Notes: a model not told the origin generated them from the sequence alone. A stretch of DNA of 64,000 nucleotides from Monilinia fructicola (GCA_008692225.1 VICG01000014.1:62001-126000), one strand, 5' to 3'. Counted from the first letter of the stretch, positions 46,859-59,660 are shown. A program made the numbers and translations.

Positions 46859-47671
46859 TCAACTAGGCATTACTTTCAGCTGACTCTCCAAGTAAACAAC
46901 TCCAGCTTTGACTCCATCGATAATGTATACCATTTTAGCATCCTCTGGACCTAATTCTTCATCGAGTGCCTCCTTGACCATGTCATCCATTCCTGCCATT
47001 CCTGCACACCCCAAACAAACAACAGAACAATCTCTTCTCCCAACCAATCGTTTCACTGCTTCCTTCATTTTGGTTCTCACAATCTTCTGGTCAACACTAT
47101 GAAGCTCGTCGGCGTTGAGACCTGTAGTCTCTACTCCTTTAAATCTGTCGCTATTCTCTCCTTTTTTGACTCCAAGAAATTCCCTCACACCCTCTCCCAA
47201 AACTTCCTCCCAGTATTTCCCTGTGCTCACAATTCCAAACCCTTCTTTCTCCCCTTCATCACCACCCAATCTCTTTCCATTCCCTTGCGCTAACAATCCC
47301 AAAGACATAATCACACTCGCCTCAAAGATGCCCGTCACGTGCACCTCGGGTTTTGCCCTCTTTCTGAGTGCTGTGACCAGCGGATGAACACTATAGCAAG
47401 CTACGAGTAGGGCGTCATATTGATCAAGGCGTGAGGTAAGGTCGGAGAGGACGACTTCGGTGGAAAGAATAGCATCTTCTTCGTTATTGATAGATGGAGG
47501 GCTTGGGAGAGGAGCTGTGTAAAACGAGATATGTACTTGAGTAAGTGAAGGATCATTTATGGTGGACAACAGAGTGATAAGTCCCTCAGTCATAGACCGG
47601 GATGAGTTTGGATTTATAACTAGAAGGCTTTTGTGTGTAGATGTTTTGGGTGTGAGTTCAACGGTAGTCAT
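46859..47671 (-). CDS. Asp/Glu/hydantoin racemase family protein (Dcg1-like)
   Basis: Intronless, 270 residues from the first ATG at 47671 (MTTVELTPKTS). The family signature LLVINPNSSRSMTEGL begins near residue 14. Two cysteines sit where the racemase catalytic pair is expected: LLVACYSVHPLV and VVCLGCAGMAG. GFGIVSTGKYWEEVLGEGV lies between them. Yeast DCG1 belongs to the same family and is linked to allantoin/nitrogen metabolism; the substrate of this protein is unknown (hydantoin or aspartate-like compounds are candidates). It is divergent from ARP2 with 365 nt between starts. Confidence 0.85.
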   Translation of the reverse strand: MTTVELTPKTSTHKSLLVINPNSSRSMTEGLITLLSTINDPSLTQVHISFYTAPLPSPPSINNEEDAILSTEVVLSDLTSRLDQYDALLVACYSVHPLVTALRKRAKPEVHVTGIFEASVIMSLGLLAQGNGKRLGGDEGEKEGFGIVSTGKYWEEVLGEGVREFLGVKKGENSDRFKGVETTGLNADELHSVDQKIVRTKMKEAVKRLVGRRDCSVVCLGCAGMAGMDDMVKEALDEELGPEDAKMVYIIDGVKAGVVYLESQLKVMPS

Positions 47672-48036
47672 GTTGACTGTAGTAGAGCGTGGATTTGTCC
47701 TGATTTTGATGGTAGACGTAGCTTGGAACAATATATCTTCAATTTCAAGAGCCTTCGGATGAAATGAAATAGATTTATATTAATTATTGTTACAATCAAA
47801 AAGTAAGTAATCATTCATTCAATTATGGTTTTGTTTTGAACCTTGAAGTGTGCTTTCTCTAGTCTCCAGCTGTTACCAAACAGCCTTGTCAGGCTCGGCG
47901 GGGAAGCTTAAGCCTCGTTACGGCCATTTATTCTGACCTCAACCGCAAACATCGTCAGAATCCCCCACAGGCTACACCACAACTCCAGCCATCTCATACG
48001 TAGATTCTACAAATTAAGCTGCCACGTTCTGGAATT
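47672..48036. promoter_or_regulatory. Shared divergent promoter region racemase / ARP2
   Basis: Only 365 nt separate the two start codons. No specific motif is evident; shared control is inferred from layout. Confidence 0.35.
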
Positions 48037-49394
48037 ATGGCAGAACCACCAATAGGTATTTCACAATTACTACACGAGTTCAATCAGCTCTACTAACGTC
48101 AATCGCATAGTGCTCGATGGAGGAACTGGTTTCCTGAAAGTCGGATATGCAGCTCAGGTATGTGGCATTTCGTCCCAGTAACAAACAATTGAAGCTATTC
48201 AAAGTTTCAAAACTGACTTTCTGTTGCTTGCAGAACTTCCCCGAGTTTCAATACCCCTCTATCGTCGGTCGACCAATTCTGCGATCCGAAGAAAAGGGTG
48301 ATGATGGTATGGTCATTAAGGACATCATGTGTGGTGATGAAGCCGCTGCAGCGCGAACCATGCTTCAAGTATCATATCCCATGGAAAACGGTATCGTGAA
48401 GAAGTGGGATGACATGCAACATCTTTGGGACTATACGTTTTACGAGAAAATGAAAGTTGATCCTACCGGCCGGAAGATCCTATTGACAGAACCGCCAATG
48501 AACCCCTTAAAGAACAGAGAACAGATGTGCGAAGTTATGTTTGAGAGGTATCAATTTGGGGGAGTTTATGTTGCTATTCAAGCTGTTTTGGCTTTATATG
48601 CCCAAGGTACTTTTATTTCAAATATGCGGTGTGCGTTTTATTGCGTGTACTGATTGGCAACAGGTCTCAGCTCAGGTGTTGTGGTTGATTCCGGAGATGG
48701 AGTTACGCATATTGTACCGGTTTACGAATCAGTTGTTCTCAATCATCTTACTCGTCGTCTTGATGTCGCTGGTCGAGATGTCACACGAAACTTAATTGCT
48801 CTCTTACTACGTCGCGGATATGCCTTGAACAGAACAGCGGACTTCGAAACTGTTCGACAAATCAAGGAGAAGCTCTGCTATGTCTCATATGATTTAGAGT
48901 TGGATCAACGATTGAGTGAAGATACAACTGTCTTGGTTGAGAGCTATACTCTACCTGATGGACGTGTAATCCGAGTTGGCAGTGAACGTTTCGAAGCGCC
49001 CGAATGTCTCTTCCAACCTCATCTCGTCGATGTTGAACAACCCGGTATTGCCGAATTTCTCTTCAATACCATTCAAGCCGCAGATGTTGATGTTCGGTCT
49101 TCACTCTTCAAGGCTATTGTTCTATCCGGTGGTTCCTCTATGTATCCCGGTTTACCATCACGACTTGAGAAGGAATTAAAACAATTATGGTTGACAAAGG
49201 TCCTTGGTGGAAACCCCGAACGTTTAAACAAGTTCAAGGTCCGAATTGAAGATCCTCCTAGGAGGAGACATATGGTTTTCTTGGGAGGAGCTGTATTGGC
49301 AAATATTATGGCCGATAAAGAGAATATGTGGATCACGAAACAAGAATGGGAGGAGCAAGGCACGAGAGTACTGGAAAAGCTGGGTCCTAGATAG
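48037..49394 (+). CDS. ARP2: Actin-related protein 2 (Arp2/3 complex)
   Basis: Four exons (48037-48055, 48111-48157, 48234-48606, 48664-49394) with introns of 55, 76 and 57 nt give 389 residues. It opens [20 protein letters not shown] and includes FPSI-type phosphate-1 context ([16 protein letters not shown]), [49 protein letters not shown] (phosphate-2), [20 protein letters not shown] (adenosine loop) and [14 protein letters not shown]. These match Arp2 rather than actin or Arp3. Arp2 forms, with Arp3, the pseudo-dimer that nucleates branched actin at endocytic patches. Exons 1 and 2 are tiny, a usual pattern for fungal actin-family genes. All joins keep frame. Confidence 0.96.
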
Positions 49395-51749
49395 GAGTAG
49401 AAGAGGGGAGTTTTATGGTGGATTGAGTCATTGATGAATACGAATGCATTGCGTGGACTAGTTTTTCTTCTATCGTATGGAATAAAATTACATTTTCTGT
49501 CCGAACATACCTAAAATAGATAGCTTGCCGTGTTAATGTTAATGTTGCTGATTTATATTGTGGTAGAATATAGAATATGCTCATCCAAGCGAAAGTCATT
49601 TACGTGCGAGACAACTGAACAAAGCGACCTTGACAGGCTCACGGTTTGTAATTTTAGCTCCCACGGCGATCATTGTTCATGTGTTTTGAACATAGGCCAT
49701 CGATATTGAAGGGTTTGAGGTATTGAAGCCGTGATTAAGACCCCAGGTGGTATATCCCAACTTGCTTGATCAATTGGGACAATATCACTCCTCATTAATG
49801 TTGCGCATCATAGAACACCGCCAGACTCTTATATATGACCCATTCCATTATTCTGCAAGTCGAGGCAGTGTATTGTATAGAAAATTTCTTGGATCCTTTC
49901 GTCAGTCCAAGCTAAAACTTGCAGAGACCTGCTATAGTCCCTCTTACATGTTAAAACTCCCAAGGTTATTATCTACCCCTTTTGGGGTCATGCAATCAAT
50001 CATTCCGCAGAATATGGTGAGTCTTGATATACGCCTACGTTTATGAATCTGAGGGTTTTTGAGGGGGTCATGAAATGAATGTTAGGCATTATCAGAAATA
50101 TGATGATCTGTGATGTTAGGGGTGAATTTAATGGCCTGCGAAGTTCAAGTTCACGACAGTTATATATTGATTGGAATAATTATATTCAAAGTCGAGTTTT
50201 AATATTCATCCTAATATAATATTGTAAACCATAATAATCGTAAACCTTATGGTTTTACTGAATCTCTATTTCTATATTACATCTATCGATTCTTATGATA
50301 GTTATATTACTATCAAAGAAGTGTATATCTGACAGTAATTCATTCGTCATCAAATACAACTTGAGCCTATCAACCACGCAGGAGGTTACCGGATTCCTTT
50401 AGCTCTTTTCACAATACTCATCAGCCCAACCCCCACTCGACCGAACTTCCGGGGTCCCCCCCCTTTCGTTAGCGAATCCAACTTCAAGTTCACTACATCT
50501 CCAAACCGAGCGATCACTCTAATGCTATGAGGTTGTTGAAAAACTGTGAGGAGATGTTATTCCAACATTTCATGACTCAACAATGATCGAAGGACATTAA
50601 CCTTATTTAAATTCATCACTTACATATGACTCTTCCTATAGACGAAATAGTTATACCAATTCCCATTCCGGCTCTTGGGATACTTCTCTCATCTTCCTTC
50701 AATTCGAATACATACACAAGGCTCTAGTTTCCACTGTAGCTATCTATATCAATAACATCACCGAAGATGACGATCGGAATTCCACGCAAATCAATCCAGC
50801 ACAAGAACTCTCTCGTGTTTTGGCGTACACTTCAATAAATGTTGTTTGTCTCAACGCTAATCAGACCTCGACACCAAGCATCTTTTCCATTCCTTCAGCA
50901 ACCACCAAAAAATTTCATGCTATGCTGTGGCTTTTGGAAAAAACATGGCGCTGGTAAACGTAAATGGAACTGCTGTCATTTCTTCAAGTTCTGTGTGTGC
51001 CGAGGATACGAACATGGCTAGCGAAACTCATACAGGTGATCCGTCGTACAGCTAAGAGAAATAAACCGTATTATTTCTATGGCTGCCATTGGCGCGTCGA
51101 ACGTGATATATTCAGGTAGATGAGGTAGCCCGATCGGTGACTCTTCATTCTCAGATGTAGTCTTCCTGCTTGAGATATACAGGTGTAACAAACAGAAAAA
51201 TTGAAAAATTTTATCGTTTGGAAGTAAAGAGCTTAATGAATTTCCCGAAAATTGTTTCCGTGAGTAAAAGTTGGTCAAATAAGGCAATGGTGACTTTTAA
51301 CTTTGAAGATTTGTTCTGATAAGGAGTAATCAATTATTGTTTGAATTAACATAATATGTGGCAGTTTATCTACTACATGTAGTATCAACAGTGGATGCTA
51401 CAATTTCAGAACGACTGTCGAGCAGCCACGGTCGGGTAGATGTGGACAAAGAAAGTCAAAGGTCTCAAAGCTATTGAAGATCATGATAAGAAGTTCGAGT
51501 TACTATGGAGAGGGGATGGCTTCTCATCCTTCCGTATAACCACTAAAAAAATGATCTCATGTTAGACCAGTGGAATTCAGTCACCTGAAATAGTTACAAA
51601 AGGTTGAGCTGAAGCTGCAGTAAAAGATCTTTATGATATCCTGGTTAAGTGTATAGAAAAGAGAAGTTCATTATCCAAAAAAAGCTAGCCACCCAATGCT
51701 AAACCAATATCAATCTCGCTAAATTCAGGCCAATAACTCACTATCCCAA
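49395..51749. other. Intergenic, no gene recognised
   Basis: About 2.3 kb with ORFs up to 99 codons (49747-50046, +) lacking motifs or splice support. It includes the 3' ends of both neighbours. Confidence 0.4.
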
Positions 51750-53360
51750 TCAATCAACCCTCCTTATTCTTCCCCAAACTTCATCGGCGTCTTTCTTGCC
51801 TCTAGTCTCAGGTACTTTCCAACTAACAAATATCCCAGATAACACCGCCAACGCTGCAAATATGAAGTATGCCCATCCAACACCTCCTAATGCTTTGTTC
51901 AATCCCGTGTTGACTATTGGAAAGAATTGAGCCACAATGAATGTAGCGACGTAGTTGGCTCCCAAGCCTACACTCTGAGTAGCCCCCACAGCTTCTGGCC
52001 CCACAAATTCTGATGCCATGATAAACGGGACGGGGCCAAGGCCTGTAGCGAAAAAGGTCACAAAGAGGATGACGGATATTGCAGAAAGAATTTTGATTTC
52101 CCAGCGAAGAGAAAGGGCCAACGCAAGGGACATTGTACCCATACCGGTTATGGAAAGAAGAAGACATGCTTTTCGTCCAATTTTGTCTGCTAAAGGGGCA
52201 CATGCGATGGTTGCGACCAGATTAACGACCGAAATAAGGATAGTAATGATAGATGAAGAGACAGGAAGAAGACCAGAAAGAAGCGATACGGAATACATTA
52301 TGATGCTGTTAATGCCGCAAAGTTGTTGTGCAAACATGATACCGATGACAGCAATGACTGCAGGTTGATAAAGTGGATCTCTAATCACTTGAAAGAATCC
52401 GACATTAGGGATTGATTTTTGTGACGAAGTCTTGCTAGTAGCAGAATCTCTTCGAGTTAATTCCGGGTCATGTAGAAGACGCTCCTCTTCTTCTTCTGAT
52501 GGCTTGATATTCCAGTCTTCAATCTCTTCCGCAATTGAGATACCATGCCCCCGAATCCGTTGAAGTGTTTTTACAGCCTTTTGTGGATCTTTAGCAGTAG
52601 CAAGCCATGTTGGACTTTCCGGGATCAATAGAAGCCCAATTCCTTGTATTAATCCAAGCCCTGCTCCAATCGCCAGTATGATTCTCCATTTTGATCCTTC
52701 ACTCAAGTAGTAGCCCAGAACTTGAGCGAATAGAATACCTATATTCGTGCTAATCTGTGTCATGGACCCGAATAGTCCCCTTTCTTTCGGTGGTGCAACT
52801 TCGGAAATATAAATAGGCACAACGACTGTTGAAGCTCCAGCACCGATTCCTGCAATAAACCTGCCAACAGACATAACGGGAACTGTGCTCGCAAAGATGT
52901 CCAGAACTGAGCCTATTATGAAGCAAACACTGGTAATTCTCATGGCAAACAGTCTACCATAACTCGTCGACACGGCGCCGGATCCCAATGCTCCCAGTAA
53001 TCCACCAATAACAAAAAGAGATGAAAGGGCGGCGAATTCGGTTTCGGTCATAGGGATACATTGAGGGAGCCCGGTGCTAACTGTCGAGCCAGTAACACTT
53101 TCTTTCTTGCACGTAATGACATCTTGAGGAGCATTTAATTCAGACTTGGGGAAGAAGTTAGCCGTTGCTTGCAGAGTAAGGAAGCTTCTATGAAATAGCA
53201 ATATGTGCTAGCTGTGTGTGTAATTGGGCGAGAATAAATGCGGAAGATCACATACCAAATGAAATCCAAATTGTAAAGGTCCAAGGGTTGATATGAAGAT
53301 CAAAAGAAGTAAATATGGAGTAATATCCTGGATACATTGTCTCATGCCTCCTGAAGCCAT
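51750..53360 (-). CDS. MFS hexose-type transporter (Vps73/YBR241C-like)
   Basis: Exon 1 (53360-53256) encodes MASGGMRQCIQDITPYLLLL, IFISTLGPLQFGFHL. After a 111-nt intron, exon 2 (53144-51750) continues SELNAPQDVITCKKE, giving GFHLSELNAP at the join and 499 residues. Twelve membrane segments are seen. Sugar porter motifs include GRFIAGIGAGASTVVVPIYI (with SEVAPPKERG), LLIPESPTWL, QQLCGINSIIMYS, ADKIGRKA and KVPETRGK. The N-terminal start and the ELNAP block resemble yeast Vps73 and YBR241C, putative vacuolar sugar-porter relatives; substrate unknown. The in-frame ORF start at 53201 lies inside the intron and is not the real start. It is divergent from SSN3. Confidence 0.9.
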
Positions 53361-55196
53361 AATTGTTGAACACCAAGATGTAAGAAAGAGACGAAACTAT
53401 GAATGACCGGGAAGCATATGTCGTCGCCAGAGTTGTATATCCAACTTTTGATCTTTCTTAAATCTGGAATGTTGGTGGCCGCATAGATTGATTGTTGTAA
53501 ATAGCTGCTCGAGTAGGTGATACTTGTAATAATAAACATGTGAGAAGTACTTCGGACGTGTACAGAGTAGAGCTCAAGCTTGTGTTACGTTGTTATCCTT
53601 GGGCCTTGAGCCTTGGGAGTGATGATTGCAGATTGATTGCCGGTGTCTCGGTCTCGGAGGAAAGGTCAACAAATTGAAACGTCAGGAATTATGAAGGCTA
53701 TGAGATAAATTATGTTAATTATGCAGTTATGCAGTGATGCAGGAGCTCGACCGCTCTTGGCCAATCAAATGATAGGAATCCCCACCCTCGGTTGTTTTTC
53801 GTCTATCGTCGACCTTATCGATAAGACACTCATTTTGATAAAGAAGCAAGGAACCTTGGAACTACTAGGGAGACCTTCGCAGAGTAGAAAATAGAAGCAA
53901 CCCCATGTGAAACAATAGATTCATACGGAGTACATCATACGGATTCATACCCGTGTGTACATCGTATCCAATATCACATTAATCAATCATACTTCAATCA
54001 TCTCAACTATTATCATTTCAAAATCTCTCTTCTCTTACAATCAAACTCCGAATACCAATCCACTAATCACCTGTCAACATCTAGGTTATCTATTCTCCCT
54101 TTTTAATTCGCTTGGCCCCCTTACTGTCATTCTCGCCTCATTCTCCGTTCTCCATCCTTCATCCTTCATATTTCTCGATTCGTAATTACACCTGCAAAAC
54201 TTCCATTGATTCAGAAGATTTCCCTCTTTATTATCTGGTCTCATCTGACCACCATCTCCAGATATATATCGCCCTTAGCTTTCCCCTCATGTCTCCTCAT
54301 ATTTCTCCGCCTTTGAATATTCCTTGAGATATATCCCCAAAATACTCAAAGGACGCAGGTGGCCGGCCAGCCATTCCGTATATCGAATCACCGCAGATAT
54401 TGGCAGTCATCATTCAATCAATCACCACTCGGGGGACTTTTCACATCGCAACACAGCACATACGCATTAGCTACATTGCAAGTATTCCTTTCATTCAGGT
54501 CATCTGAAATTGTCTCGTCTCATCATCCCGAGAACTGTAAATGTCCGACATATTCTCGATATTTCATGCTGTTATTAAGTCCTTGAATTTACAGCTTTCC
54601 TTTTTTTGCAACCTTGATAGCAAGCAAGCGTCTGTGGCACGTTTATACTGTCTGTACCTTGTATCGACTTACACACACACATACACACATATGATCAGGC
54701 TCCTTTTCGCGGCAATATTGATCATCTTCCCCGGGACGAACACCAGAAGTGAATTTCCAAGGGGTTCTTGACACGCTTGATGCAATCAACTGTACAGAGT
54801 ACTTACTGTACGTGCTTGCACTTAGACTTGCATCTGCGTCTTACCGACCCTGCATTACTTCAAAGCACTACTACGGTATTGCGTCGCCCTGCTATTCACA
54901 CCCACACCCACACCCACACTCACGCTCACGCTCACGCTCACACGCGCATTTTGAGATCTCCCCCATTGCTATTCCCCTTGTTTTGTCCACACGATCTTTG
55001 TCTAAGATTGTCTTGGGTTAAGGGATTTACGGGTTTTTATACCCACTGCATTGCACAGCACAGCACAGCACAGCACTGTACTGTACTGCACTGATTCACT
55101 AATTGACTGATTCTGCATACTAATCGAGCAACTCAAGCCAAAGTACGCCGCACCCGCCGCACGCACACGTATATCCACAATTTCTAATAAACAATA
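53361..55196. promoter_or_regulatory. Long divergent region between transporter and SSN3, with uORFs and simple repeats
   Basis: About 1.8 kb upstream of SSN3. It carries several short plus-strand ORFs (60-108 codons, no motifs). Tandem tracts lie at 54671-54692 (CACACA), 54898-54945 (CACCCA / GCTCAC units) and 55055-55093 (CACAG then TGTAC units). If the transcript starts far upstream, these would be uORFs; the transcript start cannot be told from sequence. Confidence 0.35.
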
Positions 55197-57002
55197 ATGA
55201 GCCTGACATCTAATCCACCGTCATCCGGTGGCCCATCTTCCATCTCCGCATCTAGAACTCAAATAAAAAGATCAGTTCAAGCTGTTTTCGAAGGTAATGT
55301 AGATGTTTCTTGGTTTTGGTCCTATTTACTAGAAATAATAGCATCTATTTATATCTTTATGTATTGTTTCATTGGTTTTTTGGGTTTTTGGTTTTTTGGC
55401 AAAACTTAATCATTCATTGATCGACATCTCATGATATCTTCTAAGTTCTCACTCATTAGCTCTTTCTATTATGGCATGAAAACCTGTCCTCTTAATTCTC
55501 CCATTATCAGGTCACATTATTCATATTATACATCAGATCATTTTATATTAATCATCTGACCCAATACTTTCAAAATCATCTCCTACCAAATTTCAATATA
55601 TCCTCAATATGTATCCCACAAGAAGACCTCCACCATTTTATACTCCTAGTAGTTCGTTGTTATTTCTGCATTTCATCCATCTCTCCAAAGCTAACAGAAA
55701 CTCTAGGTACTGCCGAAAGAACTACCAATGCTAGTTTGGGTTATCAGAGTAAAGTTCGAGTCATTGATCGATACAAAGTCATTGGGTTCATCAGTTCTGG
55801 TACATATGGTCGAGTTTATAAAGCTGTTGGGAGAGATGGACGACCAGGGGAATTTGCCATAAAAAAATTCAAACCGGGTAATTAGAGACATCATCATCAC
55901 ATCATCTTTCTGATACATATACAATGTTTACATGTACATATACTAATACGTCTTAGATAAGGAAGGAGAACAAATTCAATATACAGGTATCTCTCAATCG
56001 GCAGTTCGAGAGATGGCATTATGTTCAGAATTGAGTCACATGAATGTCATTCGTCTCGTTGAAATTATTCTTGAAGACAAATGTATTTTCATGGTTTTTG
56101 AATATGCCGAACATGACCTTCTTCAAATCATTCACCACCACACCCAACCAACTCGTCATCCTATTCCTGCTCCAACCGTCAAATCCATAATGTTTCAACT
56201 TCTCAATGGTTGTCAATATCTTCACGCCAACTGGGTACTCCATCGTGATCTGAAACCTGCGAATATAATGGTATCCTCAGCAGGTGAGGTCAAAATCGGA
56301 GATCTAGGTCTTGCTCGCCTCTTCAACAAACCACTACATTCTCTGTTTTCTGGCGACAAAGTTGTAGTCACAATCTGGTATCGAGCTCCCGAACTCTTAT
56401 TAGGTTCAAAGCATTACACGCCGGCGATAGATATGTGGGCTATTGGCTGCATCTTTGCAGAATTACTTTCCCTGAGACCAATCTTCAAAGGTGAAGAAGC
56501 GAAAATGGATAGTAAGAAAACAGTACCATTCCAAAGAAACCAAATGCAAAAGATTGTCGACATAATGGGATTACCAACCAAGGAGAAATGGCCGCATTTG
56601 GTACATATGCCAGAATACTCGCAACTTTCCACTCTTTCAGCAAGTGGACATGCAAAAGCAGGATACTCGAGTCTAGAAAAATGGTACTATCAAACCATAA
56701 ATTCATCTCCCACTTCCGCCCCTGTTTCGAATGCGAGTCTTGGTGGTGAAGGGTATAAGTTATTAAGCAGCTTGCTGGAATATGATCCCGAGAAACGGTT
56801 AACGGCACAAGCAGCATTAACACATCCATTTTTCACTACGGGGGATAAAGTTAGTTCCAACGTTTTTGAGGGGGTCAAAACAGAGTATCCTCATAGGAGA
56901 GTCAGTCAGGATGATAATGATATTCGAACCGGGAGTTTGCCTGGTACAAAGAGGAGTGGATTACCGGACGATTCAAGACCTGCGAAACGATTGAAAGAGT
57001 AA
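55197..57002 (+). CDS. SSN3: Cyclin-dependent kinase 8 of the Mediator kinase module
   Basis: Exons 55197-55293, 55707-55877 and 55957-57002 give 437 residues; intron 1 is unusually long (413 nt), intron 2 is 79 nt. The kinase has [14 protein letters not shown] (glycine loop), FAIKKFKP (catalytic Lys), [20 protein letters not shown] (the SxSAxRE helix of Cdk8 in place of PSTAIRE), [22 protein letters not shown] (DLG variant of DFG), [20 protein letters not shown] and [10 protein letters not shown]. The tail ends [11 protein letters not shown], a nuclear-type basic end. Ssn3/Cdk8 with cyclin Ssn8 phosphorylates RNA polymerase II CTD and transcription factors and represses or tunes transcription. 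The ATG at 55197 ([10 protein letters not shown]) begins a Ser/Pro-rich N-terminus. Confidence 0.95.
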
Positions 57003-57600
57003 GATTTCGAACGTCATTGAAACAATGCAGGATATGAACCTCGAAAGTATAAATTTTGAGGAGTTATAAAGCCACAGAGAAATTGCACAGCCACAATATG
57101 GTTTGATCACTTTGCTGGCTGTTTTAGGAGGGATCCCCAAGCGAGTAGTTCCTGAGCATGAATTGATAAGATCATTCATATCGAAACTAGGTTTCGGAAA
57201 TTCAGCATAATGGCTGGAAAAGCTTCGGATTATTTTTGTGATGATCATCATATGATGACGATGGTGAGGGGCATAATTTGGTTGTTCACATCGAATTGAT
57301 TAAATGCACTAGATATAAGTTATCTACACCTCTTCAATTCCAGCAGTTATTCCTCTTGTGTCTATCGTCTTTGTATTTGGCACTTAGCATAGTTGGAATT
57401 GAATTTGCCCTAAAGGTGTAGTCATTTCTGGAGGCTGCCGATTTTGATGACTGCGAACTGGAGTCTTTCACGCGAATATTCTGGCTATTCCCAGACTCCT
57501 GACGAGATTCCTCAACAGAGTAACAACAATTCAAAAATCATACTCTGTCCTACCTGCTCTCCTCTCTCCAAATTCCAGCCTCAAATCTCAAATCAACAGA
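57003..57600. other. Intergenic SSN3 to hypothetical gene
   Basis: 3' flank of SSN3 and upstream sequence of the next ORF. No other feature is supported. Confidence 0.4.
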
Positions 57601-58470
57601 ATGCGTCGACCATGCCTTTTCACCCGTACATCATCTAGCCACGCCCGCTACAACCCCATCTACGAAGAAACCAAAGCCAAGAAAGCCGAAGTGAACCAAA
57701 ACCCCCGGTGGTCATTCCCCACCTTCAGCACTCCCCAAGCCCCCAAACACGAAACCACAACACCACAAGCGCAACAGTCGGGGGTTCCGCCCCCTCGCAC
57801 ATCCGGTACCTTCTTTGCCACCAACCACAATACCTATACACCGACCAGCAGCACGGACAACATCTACGATGCGGCGGAAAATAGGGAGAAAGCCAAGACT
57901 CGGAATCATAGAAAGCGTTTTTCATTCCTTTCGTTTTCCTTCTTTGGCGTGAATGGGGATGGGAGTCGTGGCGAGGATCTTGATGTGGATGATGACTATG
58001 ACTATGATTATGTATATGATTACCGCAGCAATCCATTCAACGACGAACCAAACGGCAATAGAAACAGCAATAGCAGCAACCGCAGCAATCCATTCCTCGA
58101 CCCCATCACCCCAGAATTTCACAGCAGCAGCAGCAACACCACCAACACCAACAAAAAGAACAAGAACAAGAACAAGAACAAGAAACCCAAGAAGAGCAAA
58201 TCCACCAAAGACACCACCACCGCCACCACCGCCCCCAACCCCCCCAACGAAAAACCCACCCCGCAAACCAAGAAAGAAAGCGCTAAAGCCGCCAAAGCCA
58301 AAGCGAAAGAGCAGGAGCGGACCCGCAAACGAAACAGCGGGCTAGGCTGGGCGAAATCCATTTCGTTTGGGGGTGAGCGGTTTGGCGGCACCATTTTGGC
58401 GGATGCGAGTGGGGTGCGAATGCCGATTTTTAGGTGCAAGGGTCCTTGTGGATTGGGGTGTGGGTTTTGA
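57601..58470 (+). CDS. Hypothetical low-complexity protein
   Basis: One open frame of 289 residues. It is rich in Pro, Ser, Thr and Asn with an acidic Asp/Tyr patch (LDVDDDYDYDYVYDYRS) and a Lys/Asn run (NKKNKNKNKNKKPKKSK), followed by an Ala/Lys helix. It ends with a conserved-looking block: GLGWAKSISFGGERFGGT, VRMPIFRCKGPCGLGCGF. The well-formed C-terminal block and the absence of stops support a real gene. No family is recognised; it is probably disordered. Other frames are also open because of composition, and the frame choice rests on the C-terminal block. Confidence 0.45.
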   Translation: MRRPCLFTRTSSSHARYNPIYEETKAKKAEVNQNPRWSFPTFSTPQAPKHETTTPQAQQSGVPPPRTSGTFFATNHNTYTPTSSTDNIYDAAENREKAKTRNHRKRFSFLSFSFFGVNGDGSRGEDLDVDDDYDYDYVYDYRSNPFNDEPNGNRNSNSSNRSNPFLDPITPEFHSSSSNTTNTNKKNKNKNKNKKPKKSKSTKDTTTATTAPNPPNEKPTPQTKKESAKAAKAKAKEQERTRKRNSGLGWAKSISFGGERFGGTILADASGVRMPIFRCKGPCGLGCGF

Positions 58471-58494
58471 AAAAGGGGGGGGGGGAGATGGAGG

Positions 58495-58588
58495 CTTGAA
58501 GACTTGGAGACTTGGAGACTTGGAGACTTGGAGACTTGGAGACTTGAAGACTTGAAGACTTGAAGACTTGGAGACTTGAAGACTTGGG
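58495..58588. repeat. 8-bp minisatellite (GACTTGGA)n
   Basis: About 11-12 units of GACTTGGA / GACTTGAA directly after the hypothetical gene's stop codon, inside its likely 3' untranslated region. GGGATGGGAAT-type units follow at 58605-58635. Confidence 0.92.
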
Positions 58589-59660
58589 TTGTGTTTTTGT
58601 GGAATGGGGATGGGAATGGGGATGGGGATGGGATGGTTAGGTTCAGGGGTTTTTTTTTGTGGGAATGGAGTTTGCTTGAAGATGGGATGGTAAGGTTCAG
58701 GCGGATTTCTCGTGGGAATGGAGTTTGCTTGAAGATGGAGTTTGCTTGGGGGCGTTTGTAACATGTAGATGTCGACAACATAGATTATAGAGGAAAGAAT
58801 GTATTCGAAGCTTCACGAAAAGACCAGCCAAATGTGACCAAATTCTTATTCCTTTAGCCACAAAGTCGGTTGAGATTGATGATGCCACATGCCAAGTCGG
58901 CGACTATACTATAGCTAAAATTACAAGGCTTTTCGTTTCGGGATGTATGGGTGTATTCTTTTTTGTCGCTTCCAATCTCCCAACTGTGCTCCTTTCTGCA
59001 TTTTTAATATTCCCATCCATCCAGACCCTATTCGACTCCGACCCCCCTTCGTCACTCGCTTAATATTACAACCTTCTTGGTTACCTTTCCTTTCCCTTCC
59101 TTCCTTTCCTGCCCTTCCTCCGCTCTATTTTTCGCTTCCATGTGAAGGCACCCTATAGCCTGCCCACCCTCATCGTGCCACCTTGGCGAAGAAAGAAAAC
59201 AAGAAAAACTCGATATTGAATTAAATTATAAAGAAAACTCTTGGTATCGCAGCCATCACCATCGCCGTAGGTAACGTAAATATAAACAACCCCGCCACAA
59301 GAAATAAGACAATACTCACGCGCAAATGCATACATGCGCAAGCAAAATAAAACAAACAGAGATAGGAGGAAATCCGTAGATGGGATGATGAGACGAGATG
59401 CAAACGAAGATACGCTGGTGGAAACGACGAGAGGACAGAAATAAAGAGCCGTTATAGAATCCAGGGTCGTGAATGAGTCGATGTGACCAGGAAGGCTTGG
59501 TACCACATGCTATCGGTAGCCAATTATTTTATGTATTTTTCGTGGAGGGATATATTCGTAGGAGGTAGATATGTCGCGCGATCTGAGGTACAGGGTAGAT
59601 TTATGGACGAAATAGTGAGCAGAATCGATTGTGTGCTGCCAAGAACGTAGAGCAGTGTTA
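58589..59660. other. Intergenic, tail-to-tail
   Basis: No supported gene. Contains a duplicated block, GGAATGGAGTTTGCTTGAAG, at about 58662 and 58714, with surrounding similarity of ~50 bp. The rest is the 3' region of ARF6. Confidence 0.45.

Noticed and set aside
58495..58588. Regular tandem repeats considered as a CRISPR-like array
   Set aside because: Units are 8 bp with no spacers and the genome is eukaryotic; it is a minisatellite.
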